Positions 35,677 to 44,232 are shown, counted from the stretch's first letter. The stretch: 64,000 nucleotides of DNA from Caccoplasma intestinavium (GCA_018715885.1 DVKT01000032.1:1-64000); one strand, 5' to 3'. Notes: a model not told the origin generated them from the sequence alone. A program made the numbers and translations.

Positions 35677-35707
35677 CAAAGTTAGGAATAAATTTGGACT
35701 TAGCAAA
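35677..35707 (-). promoter_or_regulatory. Promoter of the leu operon
   Basis: Minus strand: -33 TTTG (35704-35707), 19-nt spacer, -7 TAACTTTG (35677-35684). Both boxes are exact. The predicted start near 35670 gives about 20 nt before the leader peptide start codon. Confidence 0.85.
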
Positions 35708-35930
35708 TAAAATGCAAGTTTTTTCATATTCTGTTTTACGGTTTATCCTTTTTTAGGAGAATGAAATGATAAATCATAATGATTTTCGAGACCTTCCTGA
35801 CAGAGGAAACGGTTTGTCGATTTTATAAAAAACACATGCTTTCCGGGAGATGCCTATCTATTTTTGCCGTGTCATGGCATGAAAACAGAAAATAAAGATA
35901 AGCTTATCGAAATATAATGTGAAACTAAAA

Positions 35931-38153
35931 ATGTTAAGTATGATAGACAATTCAAAACAAAAAGCGACCAGAGGTACTTCCGGAATCTTGTCCGAGGCCG
36001 ATGCGGGTACAGCCTTCTCTTCTGTCATTGATACCGTTTTGGGTAAAATCTGGCAGGTTGTCGAGAATGAAGAGTATGTAGAGGTTGTTACCGATGCTGA
36101 CGGAACATTCTTGCGGGGCATTAAGAGCGACGGCTCCGTAGAATGGGCAAAAGGCGTGCCAGCTCCGATACGGGAAATTTGTCCGTCGGAGAGAATTGAT
36201 AATCCCGAATGGCTTTTCTTGTGGTGTGTCGAGGACTCGGAAGGAGGGCAGTATCCGTTGATGGGCATCAAGAAAGATTATACATTCTGGTGTGCGAAAA
36301 ATTCCACGGAGTTCGACCCGACTGAACTCGAAAAAAAACTCTATGACTTATCCCTTGCTTTGTCGTCTACAAAAGAGGAGCTGACAGCGGCGTTGAAAAG
36401 CCGAATCTGTTGCGTCAATAAAAAGATCGAAGAGACCGCTGGCGGGCAGACAGCTCTGAATGAACGGGTGTCTACTCTCGAAAATAAGAAGATGCAGGAA
36501 AGCGATTGTTCCGAAGAACTTATGCAGAAAATCGAGAGTTCCGGCGGTGGTACGATCGTGAACGCCGCCGACGGGCAAGACATTACCTCTGTCGATAATA
36601 AGCTGCAGTTGGCGTCGCGACCGTTCGGGCAGAATAATTATGGCTATGTGCGGTTGAGGAAAAATGCCATTGAAGAATCGAGTTTCGATGAGGAACTTTT
36701 GGTTATGTTCAGAGGTGAAAAAGAGGGAGAAGAAGAAGAAGGAAATGCGAAGTCATTAGAAGAAAGTCATAAGATATGTACGGCTTCTGCCATGTCGGCG
36801 ACACATACGATATATGAGGTGGTACATAAGCATGATTTGGGCGGACGTGTTGTGCGCATACCCGATGATTGTGTTCTGTGGTTCAACGGCGGTACATTTA
36901 CCAACGGCACGATTCTCAGCAATAAAACCAAGGTGATAAATCTTCCTCGTGCCACGAGCGAGGTATCGAAACAAGGCAGTACATTTGTCAATACGCCTTA
37001 CGAAATCGACATTATCGGGAAGATATATAATATCTACGGGCAGGAAATCACCGTTCGAGGCGATGTGATAAATCGGCATACCCCCTTGTGTTACAATTAC
37101 GAAATCAGAATGTCGGACTACAAATACGACAGTAACGGGATAAACAACGCGATGCGTCTTGCCCGTAACTTGGGTATTACCGACTGCATCATTACGATGT
37201 ATGCTCGAAATGATTATTCAATCAAAGAAACAGAGAATGATGTATATGATGATGAAAAAACAAACACAGATACAGATTCCATTTTCAATGGGTCGTGTTA
37301 TATGAGTGGTTATTGGCGAAATCCTAAATATCGTAATAAACCGGACGATTTGGCAAAGGAGATATACTTGAACGGATTGTCTGTTAAAGCCATAAAAATC
37401 CATGCAGGAGACGAATGGAACGAAGATAAGGATAAGGGTGGTAATGATATGCCTAAATATAAAGAGTATATATGCGCATATATCGAACGGTTAAGTGAAC
37501 AGCTTGCCAAGCTTGGTGTTCCCGATTTTCAAGATGTGTATATCGTCAATGAGCGGGGCGATTTGACCGATAGCGGTTCGACCCATGTGTCTATCATTCG
37601 GGATTTGGCCCAGGAAGTGAATGCTATGGGTAAAACAGCCCGTTGCTCATTTGCGGGCGAATACCAGATGGCTAATGCCGATCCCTGTCTTTACGACTGT
37701 TTGAAACCGGCGTTCAATATCTATCCCTCGCTGTCGTTTAAAGACGGCCGCTCCACACCGACCGACGACTTGGTGAAGTTGATGGATGAGCGTTTGGCGA
37801 CGATAGGAACTTTTTGGCAGGGGCGATACGATATGAGCGGTATTGTCCTCTCCGAGATCGGGACCCGTCCGGCTCTTCGGGCGTTACGTGCCCCCGAAGC
37901 GTACAAAGAATCAGATGTGGGTGCGTATTACGGAGACGCCATGATTTTGTTTTGGACAGCTTTTGCCGAGTTTGCCCGAAAGATGAATTTCGAGTACATC
38001 TGTGTATGGTACTGGGATCGCATTTGCGATTGGTATGAGGCTGCCGGGTGCAGCGATGTGCCCGATTTGGTAGTCGGCGAGAGAAAGTATGTCCTTTGCA
38101 ATGGTGGTTCCGAGATTGCCGATAGAATGTATGGAATATTTATAAAAATGTAA
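35931..38153 (+). CDS. Phage tail-fibre-like protein with probable clan GH-A glycosidase domain
   Basis: 740 aa from ATG 35931 (GTG 35919 and ATG 35940 are alternatives); no signal peptide. Modules: (1) two copies of a motif seen in Bacteroides phage tail proteins (VTDADGTFLRGIKSDGSVEW at 53-72; a looser copy at about 93-125); (2) a coiled coil (about 131-205); (3) a beta-helix-cap-like stretch (about 208-345) with IPDDCVLWFNGG and NGTILSNKTK, also tail-fibre-like; (4) a C-terminal region (about 385-740) that reads as a TIM barrel with acid/base Glu541 in VYIVNERG and nucleophile Glu642 in VLSEIGTRP, as in clan GH-A. The similarity to tail proteins is from memory, and the glycosidase call is motif inference. 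It is followed 4 nt later by the next gene of the cassette. A weak TATTTTTG lies at 35859-35866. Confidence 0.65.
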   Translation: MLSMIDNSKQKATRGTSGILSEADAGTAFSSVIDTVLGKIWQVVENEEYVEVVTDADGTFLRGIKSDGSVEWAKGVPAPIREICPSERIDNPEWLFLWCVEDSEGGQYPLMGIKKDYTFWCAKNSTEFDPTELEKKLYDLSLALSSTKEELTAALKSRICCVNKKIEETAGGQTALNERVSTLENKKMQESDCSEELMQKIESSGGGTIVNAADGQDITSVDNKLQLASRPFGQNNYGYVRLRKNAIEESSFDEELLVMFRGEKEGEEEEGNAKSLEESHKICTASAMSATHTIYEVVHKHDLGGRVVRIPDDCVLWFNGGTFTNGTILSNKTKVINLPRATSEVSKQGSTFVNTPYEIDIIGKIYNIYGQEITVRGDVINRHTPLCYNYEIRMSDYKYDSNGINNAMRLARNLGITDCIITMYARNDYSIKETENDVYDDEKTNTDTDSIFNGSCYMSGYWRNPKYRNKPDDLAKEIYLNGLSVKAIKIHAGDEWNEDKDKGGNDMPKYKEYICAYIERLSEQLAKLGVPDFQDVYIVNERGDLTDSGSTHVSIIRDLAQEVNAMGKTARCSFAGEYQMANADPCLYDCLKPAFNIYPSLSFKDGRSTPTDDLVKLMDERLATIGTFWQGRYDMSGIVLSEIGTRPALRALRAPEAYKESDVGAYYGDAMILFWTAFAEFARKMNFEYICVWYWDRICDWYEAAGCSDVPDLVVGERKYVLCNGGSEIADRMYGIFIKM

Positions 38154-38157
38154 AATT

Positions 38158-38595
38158 ATGATTGTACCTATTTATGCACCTTATTTTGCCTCGGGCGAGA
38201 ACCATACCGTAGAGTATGCCGAGATAAAACGCCCGTTCGATGCCTTTATGACCGTGTGGGTAAAACGCATCGACGGCACGATATGCAAGAATGAGTATTC
38301 GCTCACTTGCCGTAAAACGGTGAAGGATTTTGAAGAGTATACGCCCGATGCCGTGATTTCGAGCGAATGGATTTTCAAAGCTCTCGATTTGCAGGCCGAT
38401 ATTGCGCTGTTTTTGCAAATCAATTCGAGGGGGCGCCTGTGCCTGTGTGCCGATGCCTCCAAAGTCAAGCTCATCGAGCTGAAAACCATAGAGCCGGCAG
38501 TGGTCGTAACTGTCGACAACATGCGGGTCGAGCCGATGAGTTTTATAAAGATAACCCAAGATAATAACCGATCATTAAATCCGACGAAATTATGA
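38158..38595 (+). CDS. Small conserved-looking protein of the tail-like cassette, unknown function
   Basis: 145 aa, no signal peptide, no TM segment. Mixed alpha/beta with a Cys-containing central part (NEYSLTCRKTVKDFEEY, LCLCADASKVKLIEL) and a Pro/Asn-rich end. I recognise no domain. It starts 4 nt after the tail-fibre-like gene and overlaps the next gene by 4 nt (ATGA), so the three are translated together. By position, and as seen with small proteins between phage fibre genes, it may be a chaperone or connector; that is a guess. Confidence 0.6.
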   Translation: MIVPIYAPYFASGENHTVEYAEIKRPFDAFMTVWVKRIDGTICKNEYSLTCRKTVKDFEEYTPDAVISSEWIFKALDLQADIALFLQINSRGRLCLCADASKVKLIELKTIEPAVVVTVDNMRVEPMSFIKITQDNNRSLNPTKL

Positions 38596-39755
38596 ATAAT
38601 TGTTTAGTAACGAAGTTGCCGGGAAAGGTAACCGATACCTCCCTGCTGAAAGTGGGTGATATGAAATTCCACATTGTGTTGAACGAAGGAGAACAGAGTT
38701 TGTTTACGATACAGGCTGTTCTTGGAGGCAAAGTAACCGCTACGATTGCCAATGTCGTCAAGGGTAATCCGACGTTCAGCGACGGTTCCTTGACTATTGT
38801 AAACAACTCCGAATTTCCAAAACCTATTTATCAAACCTCTGTGGCGACAGAATATCAGGAATTCGATATTGTCATTTCCAACAAATACGATTTGAGGTAT
38901 TTGGATTCCCCGACTTGTACAATGGGGGCTTTTGATATGAAAAGTTTGGAATATTGCAGCCGTTTAGAGACAATCTGCATCAATGGCGAGATGGTTGGCG
39001 ACTCGAGCGTGTTACGGGGTATGACGGCTCTTCAAGCGTTGTTTGTGCGCGGCGCCGGTTTCCGGTTGGACTTGAACGACCTCAAAGAGTGCCCGTTGAA
39101 GACGTTGGAAGTCGATTCGCGAGCAGGATCGGATATGAAATTTTCCATTGAACCTTTGCGGAATATGACCCATAAGAGATTGACAAATTTAACATTGTCG
39201 GGCATGTATGGGACAGAACACAGAGGTATTACGGGCGATTTATCGGTTTTACAAGGCTTTACGGGGCTTAAAAAATTGTCTATATCTTATACTTCCATCG
39301 GGGGGAATTTGAGTGCGCTGAGTGGCTTTGCCGAACTTGAAGGGGTATATGCGTCGGAGTGTAACTTCGAAGGAGACCTGACCGATCTGCCACCGAAGTG
39401 TTATGTTTTTTCCAACAATGCCGGAAGTAAAAATACATGGTTTACATGGACGGAAGACGCTCGAGCATTCAAAGGCTCTTGTGTGTTGTCGATAGAGTTT
39501 CCGATAAATTTAAAGGGCTCGGATCTGTATTTTATGGTAAAAGACCAATCTGTTTGTTTTCCGGCAGAAGATGAAGACAAAGAAAACAGACAAAGTATAA
39601 TTTGTGTCAATACCGATGATAACCATCAGCAATTCTTGTTGGATTGCGATAATTTGTTGCTTAGTGATTTAATAGCAAGTGAGGTAACAAAACTGGAAAT
39701 AGATGGTGTACTCTTTATTGAAAATTCTGAAATTGTCTATGAAGGACTCGGTTAG
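38592..39755 (+). CDS. Leucine-rich-repeat protein of the tail-like cassette
   Basis: 387 aa, no signal peptide. The N-terminal ~85 residues (LVTKLPGKVTDTSLLKVGDM and on) look like the attachment module found ahead of LRRs in Bacteroides phage tail-tip proteins, recalled rather than searched. Residues about 95-285 form irregular leucine-rich repeats (LEYCSRLETICING, LQGFTGLKKLSISYT, LSGFAELEGVYASE). The last ~100 residues are a separate polar beta-rich domain. LRRs usually bind protein or glycan ligands. Its start overlaps the small gene (ATGA), and a strong terminator ends the three-gene unit. Confidence 0.65.
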   Translation: MNNCLVTKLPGKVTDTSLLKVGDMKFHIVLNEGEQSLFTIQAVLGGKVTATIANVVKGNPTFSDGSLTIVNNSEFPKPIYQTSVATEYQEFDIVISNKYDLRYLDSPTCTMGAFDMKSLEYCSRLETICINGEMVGDSSVLRGMTALQALFVRGAGFRLDLNDLKECPLKTLEVDSRAGSDMKFSIEPLRNMTHKRLTNLTLSGMYGTEHRGITGDLSVLQGFTGLKKLSISYTSIGGNLSALSGFAELEGVYASECNFEGDLTDLPPKCYVFSNNAGSKNTWFTWTEDARAFKGSCVLSIEFPINLKGSDLYFMVKDQSVCFPAEDEDKENRQSIICVNTDDNHQQFLLDCDNLLLSDLIASEVTKLEIDGVLFIENSEIVYEGLG

Positions 39756-39778
39756 AATTTGGTGAAGATGATTTGATG

Positions 39779-39815
39779 AAAAGTCAGCCGGAAATTATCC
39801 GGCTGACTTTGTTTT
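39779..39815 (+). terminator. Terminator of the tail-like cassette
   Basis: AAAGTCAGCCGGA pairs with TCCGGCTGACTTT around a 5-nt loop, followed by GTTTTTG. Confidence 0.85.
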
Positions 39816-39846
39816 TGAGGAAAGGATCGATATTTTCGTCAGAAAT

Positions 39847-39878
39847 TTTGCAATTTAGGTAGAAATTTTATATCTTAC
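39847..39878 (+). promoter_or_regulatory. Promoter of the first BspA-like LRR gene
   Basis: TTTG (39847-39850), 20-nt spacer, TATCTTAC (39871-39878; 6 of the 6 fixed-or-near positions except the last two). It lies 26 nt upstream of the start codon. Confidence 0.55.
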
Positions 39879-39903
39879 GACGTTTTCTAAAAATTTTAAT
39901 CGT

Positions 39904-40950
39904 ATGAAAAGGTGTGTTATTTTGTGGGCAATGTCGTTTTTGTGTATGGCGATGCCGGTAAAAGCAGAAAATGAGGACCCTTATATTCAATTGATAGATG
40001 GGTTTTATTATTACCTTACATCTTCTAGTGCAGTACTTACGCGTGCTTTCAATATACAATATAATGATATGGAGGTTGTGCGTATTCCCGATACGGTATA
40101 TTATAAAGGAAAATCTTATGCTGTACGAGGTCTTGATTCGAACGTTTTTTCGGAGTGTGATCGCATAAAATCTGTAACGCTACCCAGAGCTATTAGAAAA
40201 ATAAGTGATGGTGCCTTTGAGAAATGTTTGCGATTGACATCGATAAATCTTGAAAACGTTCAGGAAATCGGAGATAGGGCATTTTTCCAGTGCGGATTGA
40301 CCGAGATTTCGCTGGATGGTGTGAGTATTGGTTATCAAAGTTTTACGGCTTGCGCGTTGAAGTCGATAAAAATTCCCGGGACGTGGACATCTATATCGGA
40401 TTACCTTTTTGCCGGTTGCCCTTTTACCGATTTGGTTATTCCGGATAATATAAAAACAATAGGTGAGTTTGCTTTTTCAAATGTGGATTTGAGGATCTTG
40501 ACTATTGGTCGGGGTGTTACCCGAATTGATGAAGGTGCTTTTATATGTCATAATTTGGATACAGTAAAAATATTGGCAGTTACACCGCCGGACGGATCGG
40601 AATATATGTTTGGACCGAATGATTATGCCTATGCGACCCTATATGTTCCGAACGGGTCGCTGCAAGCCTATCGGAATGCAACGGGGTGGAGCAATTTTCA
40701 AAACATTCGGGAAATGCCTTCGACCGGAATGACCGGTGTCAATGAAGACCTTGTAAAGGTATATGCCTCCGAGGGATCGATCGTGGTCTCCGGGGCGGAG
40801 TCGGGCCGGAGTGTTGCGGTGTATAATACGGCGGGGATCGTCGTTCGGGAAACGGTTGTTCCTACCGATGGACGTGTAGAAATAGCGCTCCCTGCCGGAG
40901 CGATGTATATAGTGAATGTGGGCGGTACAACCCGCAAAGTGGTACTGTAA
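39904..40950 (+). CDS. Secreted BspA-like leucine-rich-repeat protein with T9SS-like C-terminal domain
   Basis: 348 aa. Signal peptide (CVILWAMSFLCMAMPVKA). Five to seven BspA/LRR_5-type repeats (about 60-240), each with the pattern I..GAF..C..L.S..LP (for example FEKCLRLTSINLENVQEIGDRAFFQC). A repeat-capping segment (YVPNGSLQAYRNATGWSNFQNI) follows, then a C-terminal Ig-like domain (about 280-348) ending MYIVNVGGTTRKVVL, which looks like a type A T9SS sorting domain. Such surface proteins mediate adhesion in oral and gut Bacteroidales. It is AT-richer than the core genes around it. Confidence 0.85.
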   Translation: MKRCVILWAMSFLCMAMPVKAENEDPYIQLIDGFYYYLTSSSAVLTRAFNIQYNDMEVVRIPDTVYYKGKSYAVRGLDSNVFSECDRIKSVTLPRAIRKISDGAFEKCLRLTSINLENVQEIGDRAFFQCGLTEISLDGVSIGYQSFTACALKSIKIPGTWTSISDYLFAGCPFTDLVIPDNIKTIGEFAFSNVDLRILTIGRGVTRIDEGAFICHNLDTVKILAVTPPDGSEYMFGPNDYAYATLYVPNGSLQAYRNATGWSNFQNIREMPSTGMTGVNEDLVKVYASEGSIVVSGAESGRSVAVYNTAGIVVRETVVPTDGRVEIALPAGAMYIVNVGGTTRKVVL

Positions 40951-40968
40951 TGCAGCGTATTTATCTTA

Positions 40969-41010
40969 TATATAACGACGAAAGGCCGCTCGTAAAGAGC
41001 GGCCTTTTCG
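40969..41010 (+). terminator. Terminator of the first LRR gene
   Basis: AAAGGCCGCTC pairs with GAGCGGCCTTT (40981-41007). The 23 nt at 40969-40991 are identical to 43288-43310 at the end of the second LRR gene. Confidence 0.85.
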
Positions 41011-41140
41011 CGTCTTGTTGTCGTACTCCATGAGTTTTTTGGAAATCATAAGGTTCTCGGGTAACGATATGCACCAAGAATTTCCGAAGAACCATATGTA
41101 TATCGAGAGATCCGATACCTTGTTTTTTGTCCTTGAAAAA

Positions 41141-41171
41141 TTTGATTTTACCGAAAAAATACTTATCTTTC
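41141..41171 (+). promoter_or_regulatory. Promoter of the second BspA-like LRR gene
   Basis: TTTG (41141-41144), 19-nt spacer, TATCTTTC (41164-41171; one mismatch). It lies 28 nt upstream of the start codon. Confidence 0.65.
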
Positions 41172-41198
41172 GAGAAGTAACCTTTAAATTTTCGTCTT

Positions 41199-43280
41199 AT
41201 GAGAAAGCGTGAAAATAAGAATTGGTGGCTTGTGTGGGTGGCGATGTGTTGCTTGTCATTTACGACACAGGCAGTTCCGTTGGTAGAAGATATTCCGGTT
41301 TCATCGATAACGATCTCTCCGTCGATAGATACACTCTTTTTGGGACAGAAATTGACGCTTACATGTAAATTTTTACCGGTTAATGCAACCCAGAAGTCTG
41401 TCTTTTGGATATCGGACGATGAGAATGTGGCAACGGTAAAAGCTGTAAATGATAGTATGGCGGTTGTAACGGCGCAAAGTAAGGGTGTGGTAACAATTCT
41501 TGCAACAACGGAAGATGGGTTGTTTTTAAACGCTCGTTTGAAGTTGATCGTAGATGATTTTTACGATAAGGTGTTTTTGATAGATTCTATATCTTATAGA
41601 ATGAGTAGGGAAGAAGCTCTGGCTGTAGATGTCGTGGGTTTTATAGAGACGACGCATCTTATAATCCCTGATTCTGTTAAGATTTTAGATGATTTGTATA
41701 GTGTGAAATCTATTTTATTGGAAAAAGGCAAGACGCTAAAAAAGAAATTGGCAGCATTGTCGGTTCCTTCCACAGTGAAAAGAATACTCCTAAGAGAAGA
41801 TTGTATAGGAAAAAATTTCTCTGTATATGTTTCAGACTTGGAGGCTTGGTGTCATACAGATTTTGAAGGAGAGTATCCGGATAGTGTTGCGATATACTTG
41901 AATAATAAACTGATAACAGATTTGGATATACCCGGCTCATATGGATATTTGGGACGTGCTGTATTTGTGAATAATAAAAATTTGAGGGGTGTGAATATAG
42001 GCGAAGGGGTTACTTCGGTGAATGCATATGCGTTTGCAGGATGTAGTAATCTCGAAAGAGTGATTTTGCCGAAAAGTTTGAAAGAAATATCATACGGCAT
42101 GTTTCGTGAATGTAAAAATTTGAGGGGTGTGGATATAGGCGAAGGGGTTACTTCGGTGAATGCATATGCGTTTGCAGGATGTAGTAATCTCGAAAGAGTG
42201 ATTTTGCCGGAAAGTTTGAAAGAAATACCAGACGGTATGTTTGAGGATTGTGAAAATTTGAAACATATAAATTTACCTCAGGAGTTGCAAAATATCGGCA
42301 GTGTAGCATTTTCATGTACAGGTTTGAAAGAAATAAACTTGCCTAAGTCTTTGAAGATGATAGGCTATGGTGCGTTTTCGTACTGTAATAATCTGGTATC
42401 GGTTATTGTTCCTGATAGTGTTAATACTCTTTATAACACATTTATCAGTTGTGGTAGTTTACAAACGGTTGTGTTGGGGGAAGGTTTGAAAACCATTGGA
42501 AGAAGTACTTTTGGCTACTGTACTCGTTTGTCTGAAATATATATACCGGCCGGAGTAACGAAAATCGATCAAAAGCCCTATGCGGCAACAATTGGATATG
42601 AGTATTGGGGACCATGTGAAAAGGTTAGAGCAATATATGGTTGTCGCAATTTACAAAGGGTGGTTGTCTCGCCCGATAACAAATATTATTCCGATATTGA
42701 TGGTGTATTGTTCGATAAAGGGAAAAATGATTTGCTGTATTATCCCGAAGGTAGAACATCAGTGAAGTATGATGTGCCGGAGGGGGTGGATACGATTGCT
42801 AGTTATGCTTTTTACTATGTTAAAGATCTGAAATCAATACATCTGCCTGCGACACTGAAAATAATCGGATATAGGGCTTTGCCCGGAAGTTTGACGGCGA
42901 TTATGTCGCAGTCTATGAATCCTCCGGAAAGAAATTATTTGGGTATATACTCCCTTTATGAGGGTGCTGTCTCTTCGGGTGTGGAGTGGTATGTACCATT
43001 GGGGGCAGGAGATAGATATAAAATGGCATATGGAATAGATGTTATAGAGACATCTCTTCTTAATGTGGATATGGTAGATGGAGATGAAAAGGAATTACGC
43101 TTTTATGTGTTGCCCGACGGGCGTTTGTCTGTGAGCGGTGTGCTGGTCGATACCATAATTGAAATATATTCGATTAATGGTCGGCAAATATATAAGGGGA
43201 TAGCCGGAGATATCCCCTATTTAGGACAAGGTCTTTATTTGGTAAAAATAGGGGATGAAACATGTAAGGTAATCATATAG
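41199..43280 (+). CDS. Secreted Ig-like plus BspA-like leucine-rich-repeat protein with T9SS-like C-terminal domain
   Basis: 693 aa. Signal peptide (LVWVAMCCLSFTTQA) and a BIG2-type Ig-like domain (about 33-115; ISPSIDTLFLGQKLTL, ISDDENVATV, SKGVVTILATT). An unassigned stretch (about 120-260) leads into BspA-like repeats (about 262-610), among them two that are almost identical. The C-terminal domain of about 70 residues ends YLVKIGDETCKVII, as in the neighbouring LRR protein. It is noticeably AT-richer than the flanking core genes, which fits an accessory surface adhesin. Closed by a terminator shared with the rpoD gene on the other strand. Confidence 0.87.
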   Translation: MRKRENKNWWLVWVAMCCLSFTTQAVPLVEDIPVSSITISPSIDTLFLGQKLTLTCKFLPVNATQKSVFWISDDENVATVKAVNDSMAVVTAQSKGVVTILATTEDGLFLNARLKLIVDDFYDKVFLIDSISYRMSREEALAVDVVGFIETTHLIIPDSVKILDDLYSVKSILLEKGKTLKKKLAALSVPSTVKRILLREDCIGKNFSVYVSDLEAWCHTDFEGEYPDSVAIYLNNKLITDLDIPGSYGYLGRAVFVNNKNLRGVNIGEGVTSVNAYAFAGCSNLERVILPKSLKEISYGMFRECKNLRGVDIGEGVTSVNAYAFAGCSNLERVILPESLKEIPDGMFEDCENLKHINLPQELQNIGSVAFSCTGLKEINLPKSLKMIGYGAFSYCNNLVSVIVPDSVNTLYNTFISCGSLQTVVLGEGLKTIGRSTFGYCTRLSEIYIPAGVTKIDQKPYAATIGYEYWGPCEKVRAIYGCRNLQRVVVSPDNKYYSDIDGVLFDKGKNDLLYYPEGRTSVKYDVPEGVDTIASYAFYYVKDLKSIHLPATLKIIGYRALPGSLTAIMSQSMNPPERNYLGIYSLYEGAVSSGVEWYVPLGAGDRYKMAYGIDVIETSLLNVDMVDGDEKELRFYVLPDGRLSVSGVLVDTIIEIYSINGRQIYKGIAGDIPYLGQGLYLVKIGDETCKVII
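41981..42256 (+). repeat. Tandem 138-bp duplication inside the LRR gene
   Basis: Two units of 138 bp (41981-42118 and 42119-42256), each coding 46 residues (LRGVxIGEGVTSVNAYAFAG onwards). The first ~90 bases of the units differ at a single position; differences gather at the end of the unit. The unit length equals two LRRs, so the duplication keeps the repeat phase and the reading frame. Confidence 0.95.
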
Positions 43281-43287
43281 CTTGCCC

Positions 43288-43335
43288 TATATAACGACGA
43301 AAGGCCGCTCTTTACGAGCGGCCTTTCGTTATAAA
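43288..43335. terminator. Bidirectional terminator between the second LRR gene and rpoD
   Basis: ATAACGACGAAAGGCCGCTC pairs with GAGCGGCCTTTCGTTAT around TTTAC, followed by AAAAA/TTTTT. The left arm repeats the terminator at 40969. Confidence 0.88.
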
Positions 43336-43348
43336 AAACAATCCGGTT

Positions 43349-44209
43349 CTATCCCAAATAGGTCTTGAGCAATTTGCTGCGAGAGCTTTGACGCAGGCGG
43401 CGAATGGCTTTTTCCTTGATTTGACGTACGCGTTCGCGGGTCAATCCGAATTTGTCGCCGATTTCTTCCAACGTCATTTCCTGACACCCGATGCCGAAGA
43501 ACATCTTGATGATGTCGCTTTCGCGTTCGGTGAGGGTGGCCAGCGCACGGTCTATTTCTTTGGCGAGCGACTCGTTTATCAACGAGCGGTCGGCGATGGG
43601 GGAGTCGTCATTGACCAAGACGTCGAGCAGACTGTTGTCTTCGCCTTCGACAAAAGGCGCATCGACCGAAATGTGCCGACCCGATACTTTCATCGTGTCG
43701 GAGATTTTGTCGACGGGAATGTCCAGCTCTTTGGCCAGTTCTTCGGGCGAGGGGCGGCGTTCGTTCTCTTGTTCGAATTTTGAGAATGCTTTGCTGATTT
43801 TGTTGAGCGAACCGACTTGGTTCAAAGGCAAGCGAACGATACGCGACTGCTCGGCCAATGCTTGAAGAATGGACTGACGAATCCACCACACAGCGTAAGA
43901 AATAAATTTGAATCCGCGGGTTTCATCGAATTTTTCGGCGGCTTTTATCAGTCCCAAATTACCTTCATTGATAAGGTCGGGCAGGCTGAGCCCTTGATTT
44001 TGGTACTGTTTGGCAACCGAGACGACAAAACGCAGATTGGCCCGTGTGAGCTTTTCCAAAGCGACACGGTCGCCTTTTTTGATGCGCTGGGCGAGTTCTA
44101 CCTCTTCTTCTACCGAAATCAAGTCCTCGCGACCTATTTCCTGTAGATATTTGTCAAGAGACGCGCTCTCCCTGTTGGTGATTGATTTTGTGATTTTTAA
44201 TTGTCTCAT
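43349..44209 (-). CDS. rpoD: RpoD, primary (housekeeping) sigma factor
   Basis: 286 aa. The Bacteroidetes primary sigma, short because region 1.1 is missing. Region 1.2 (SLDKYLQEIGREDLIS), region 2 (LTRANLRFVVSVAKQYQ; GLIKAAEKFDETRGFKFISYAVWWIRQSI split at 90-119), region 3, and region 4 with the helix-turn-helix MTLEEIGDKFGLTRERVRQIKEKA are complete. This sigma recognises TTTG...TAnnTTTG promoters, which agrees with the elements found in the window. A TATATTTG lies upstream at 44233-44240. Confidence 0.96.
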   Translation of the reverse strand: MRQLKITKSITNRESASLDKYLQEIGREDLISVEEEVELAQRIKKGDRVALEKLTRANLRFVVSVAKQYQNQGLSLPDLINEGNLGLIKAAEKFDETRGFKFISYAVWWIRQSILQALAEQSRIVRLPLNQVGSLNKISKAFSKFEQENERRPSPEELAKELDIPVDKISDTMKVSGRHISVDAPFVEGEDNSLLDVLVNDDSPIADRSLINESLAKEIDRALATLTERESDIIKMFFGIGCQEMTLEEIGDKFGLTRERVRQIKEKAIRRLRQSSRSKLLKTYLG

Positions 44210-44232
44210 TCCGCAGAATAAATTTGGGGACG

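Noticed and set aside
35879..35917. 12-codon frame just before the tail-fibre-like gene
   Set aside because: Too short and without the codon pattern or terminator of an attenuator; probably chance.
35931..39755. Diversity-generating retroelement considered next to the tail-like genes
   Set aside because: No reverse transcriptase gene and no template/variable repeat pair is visible in the window.
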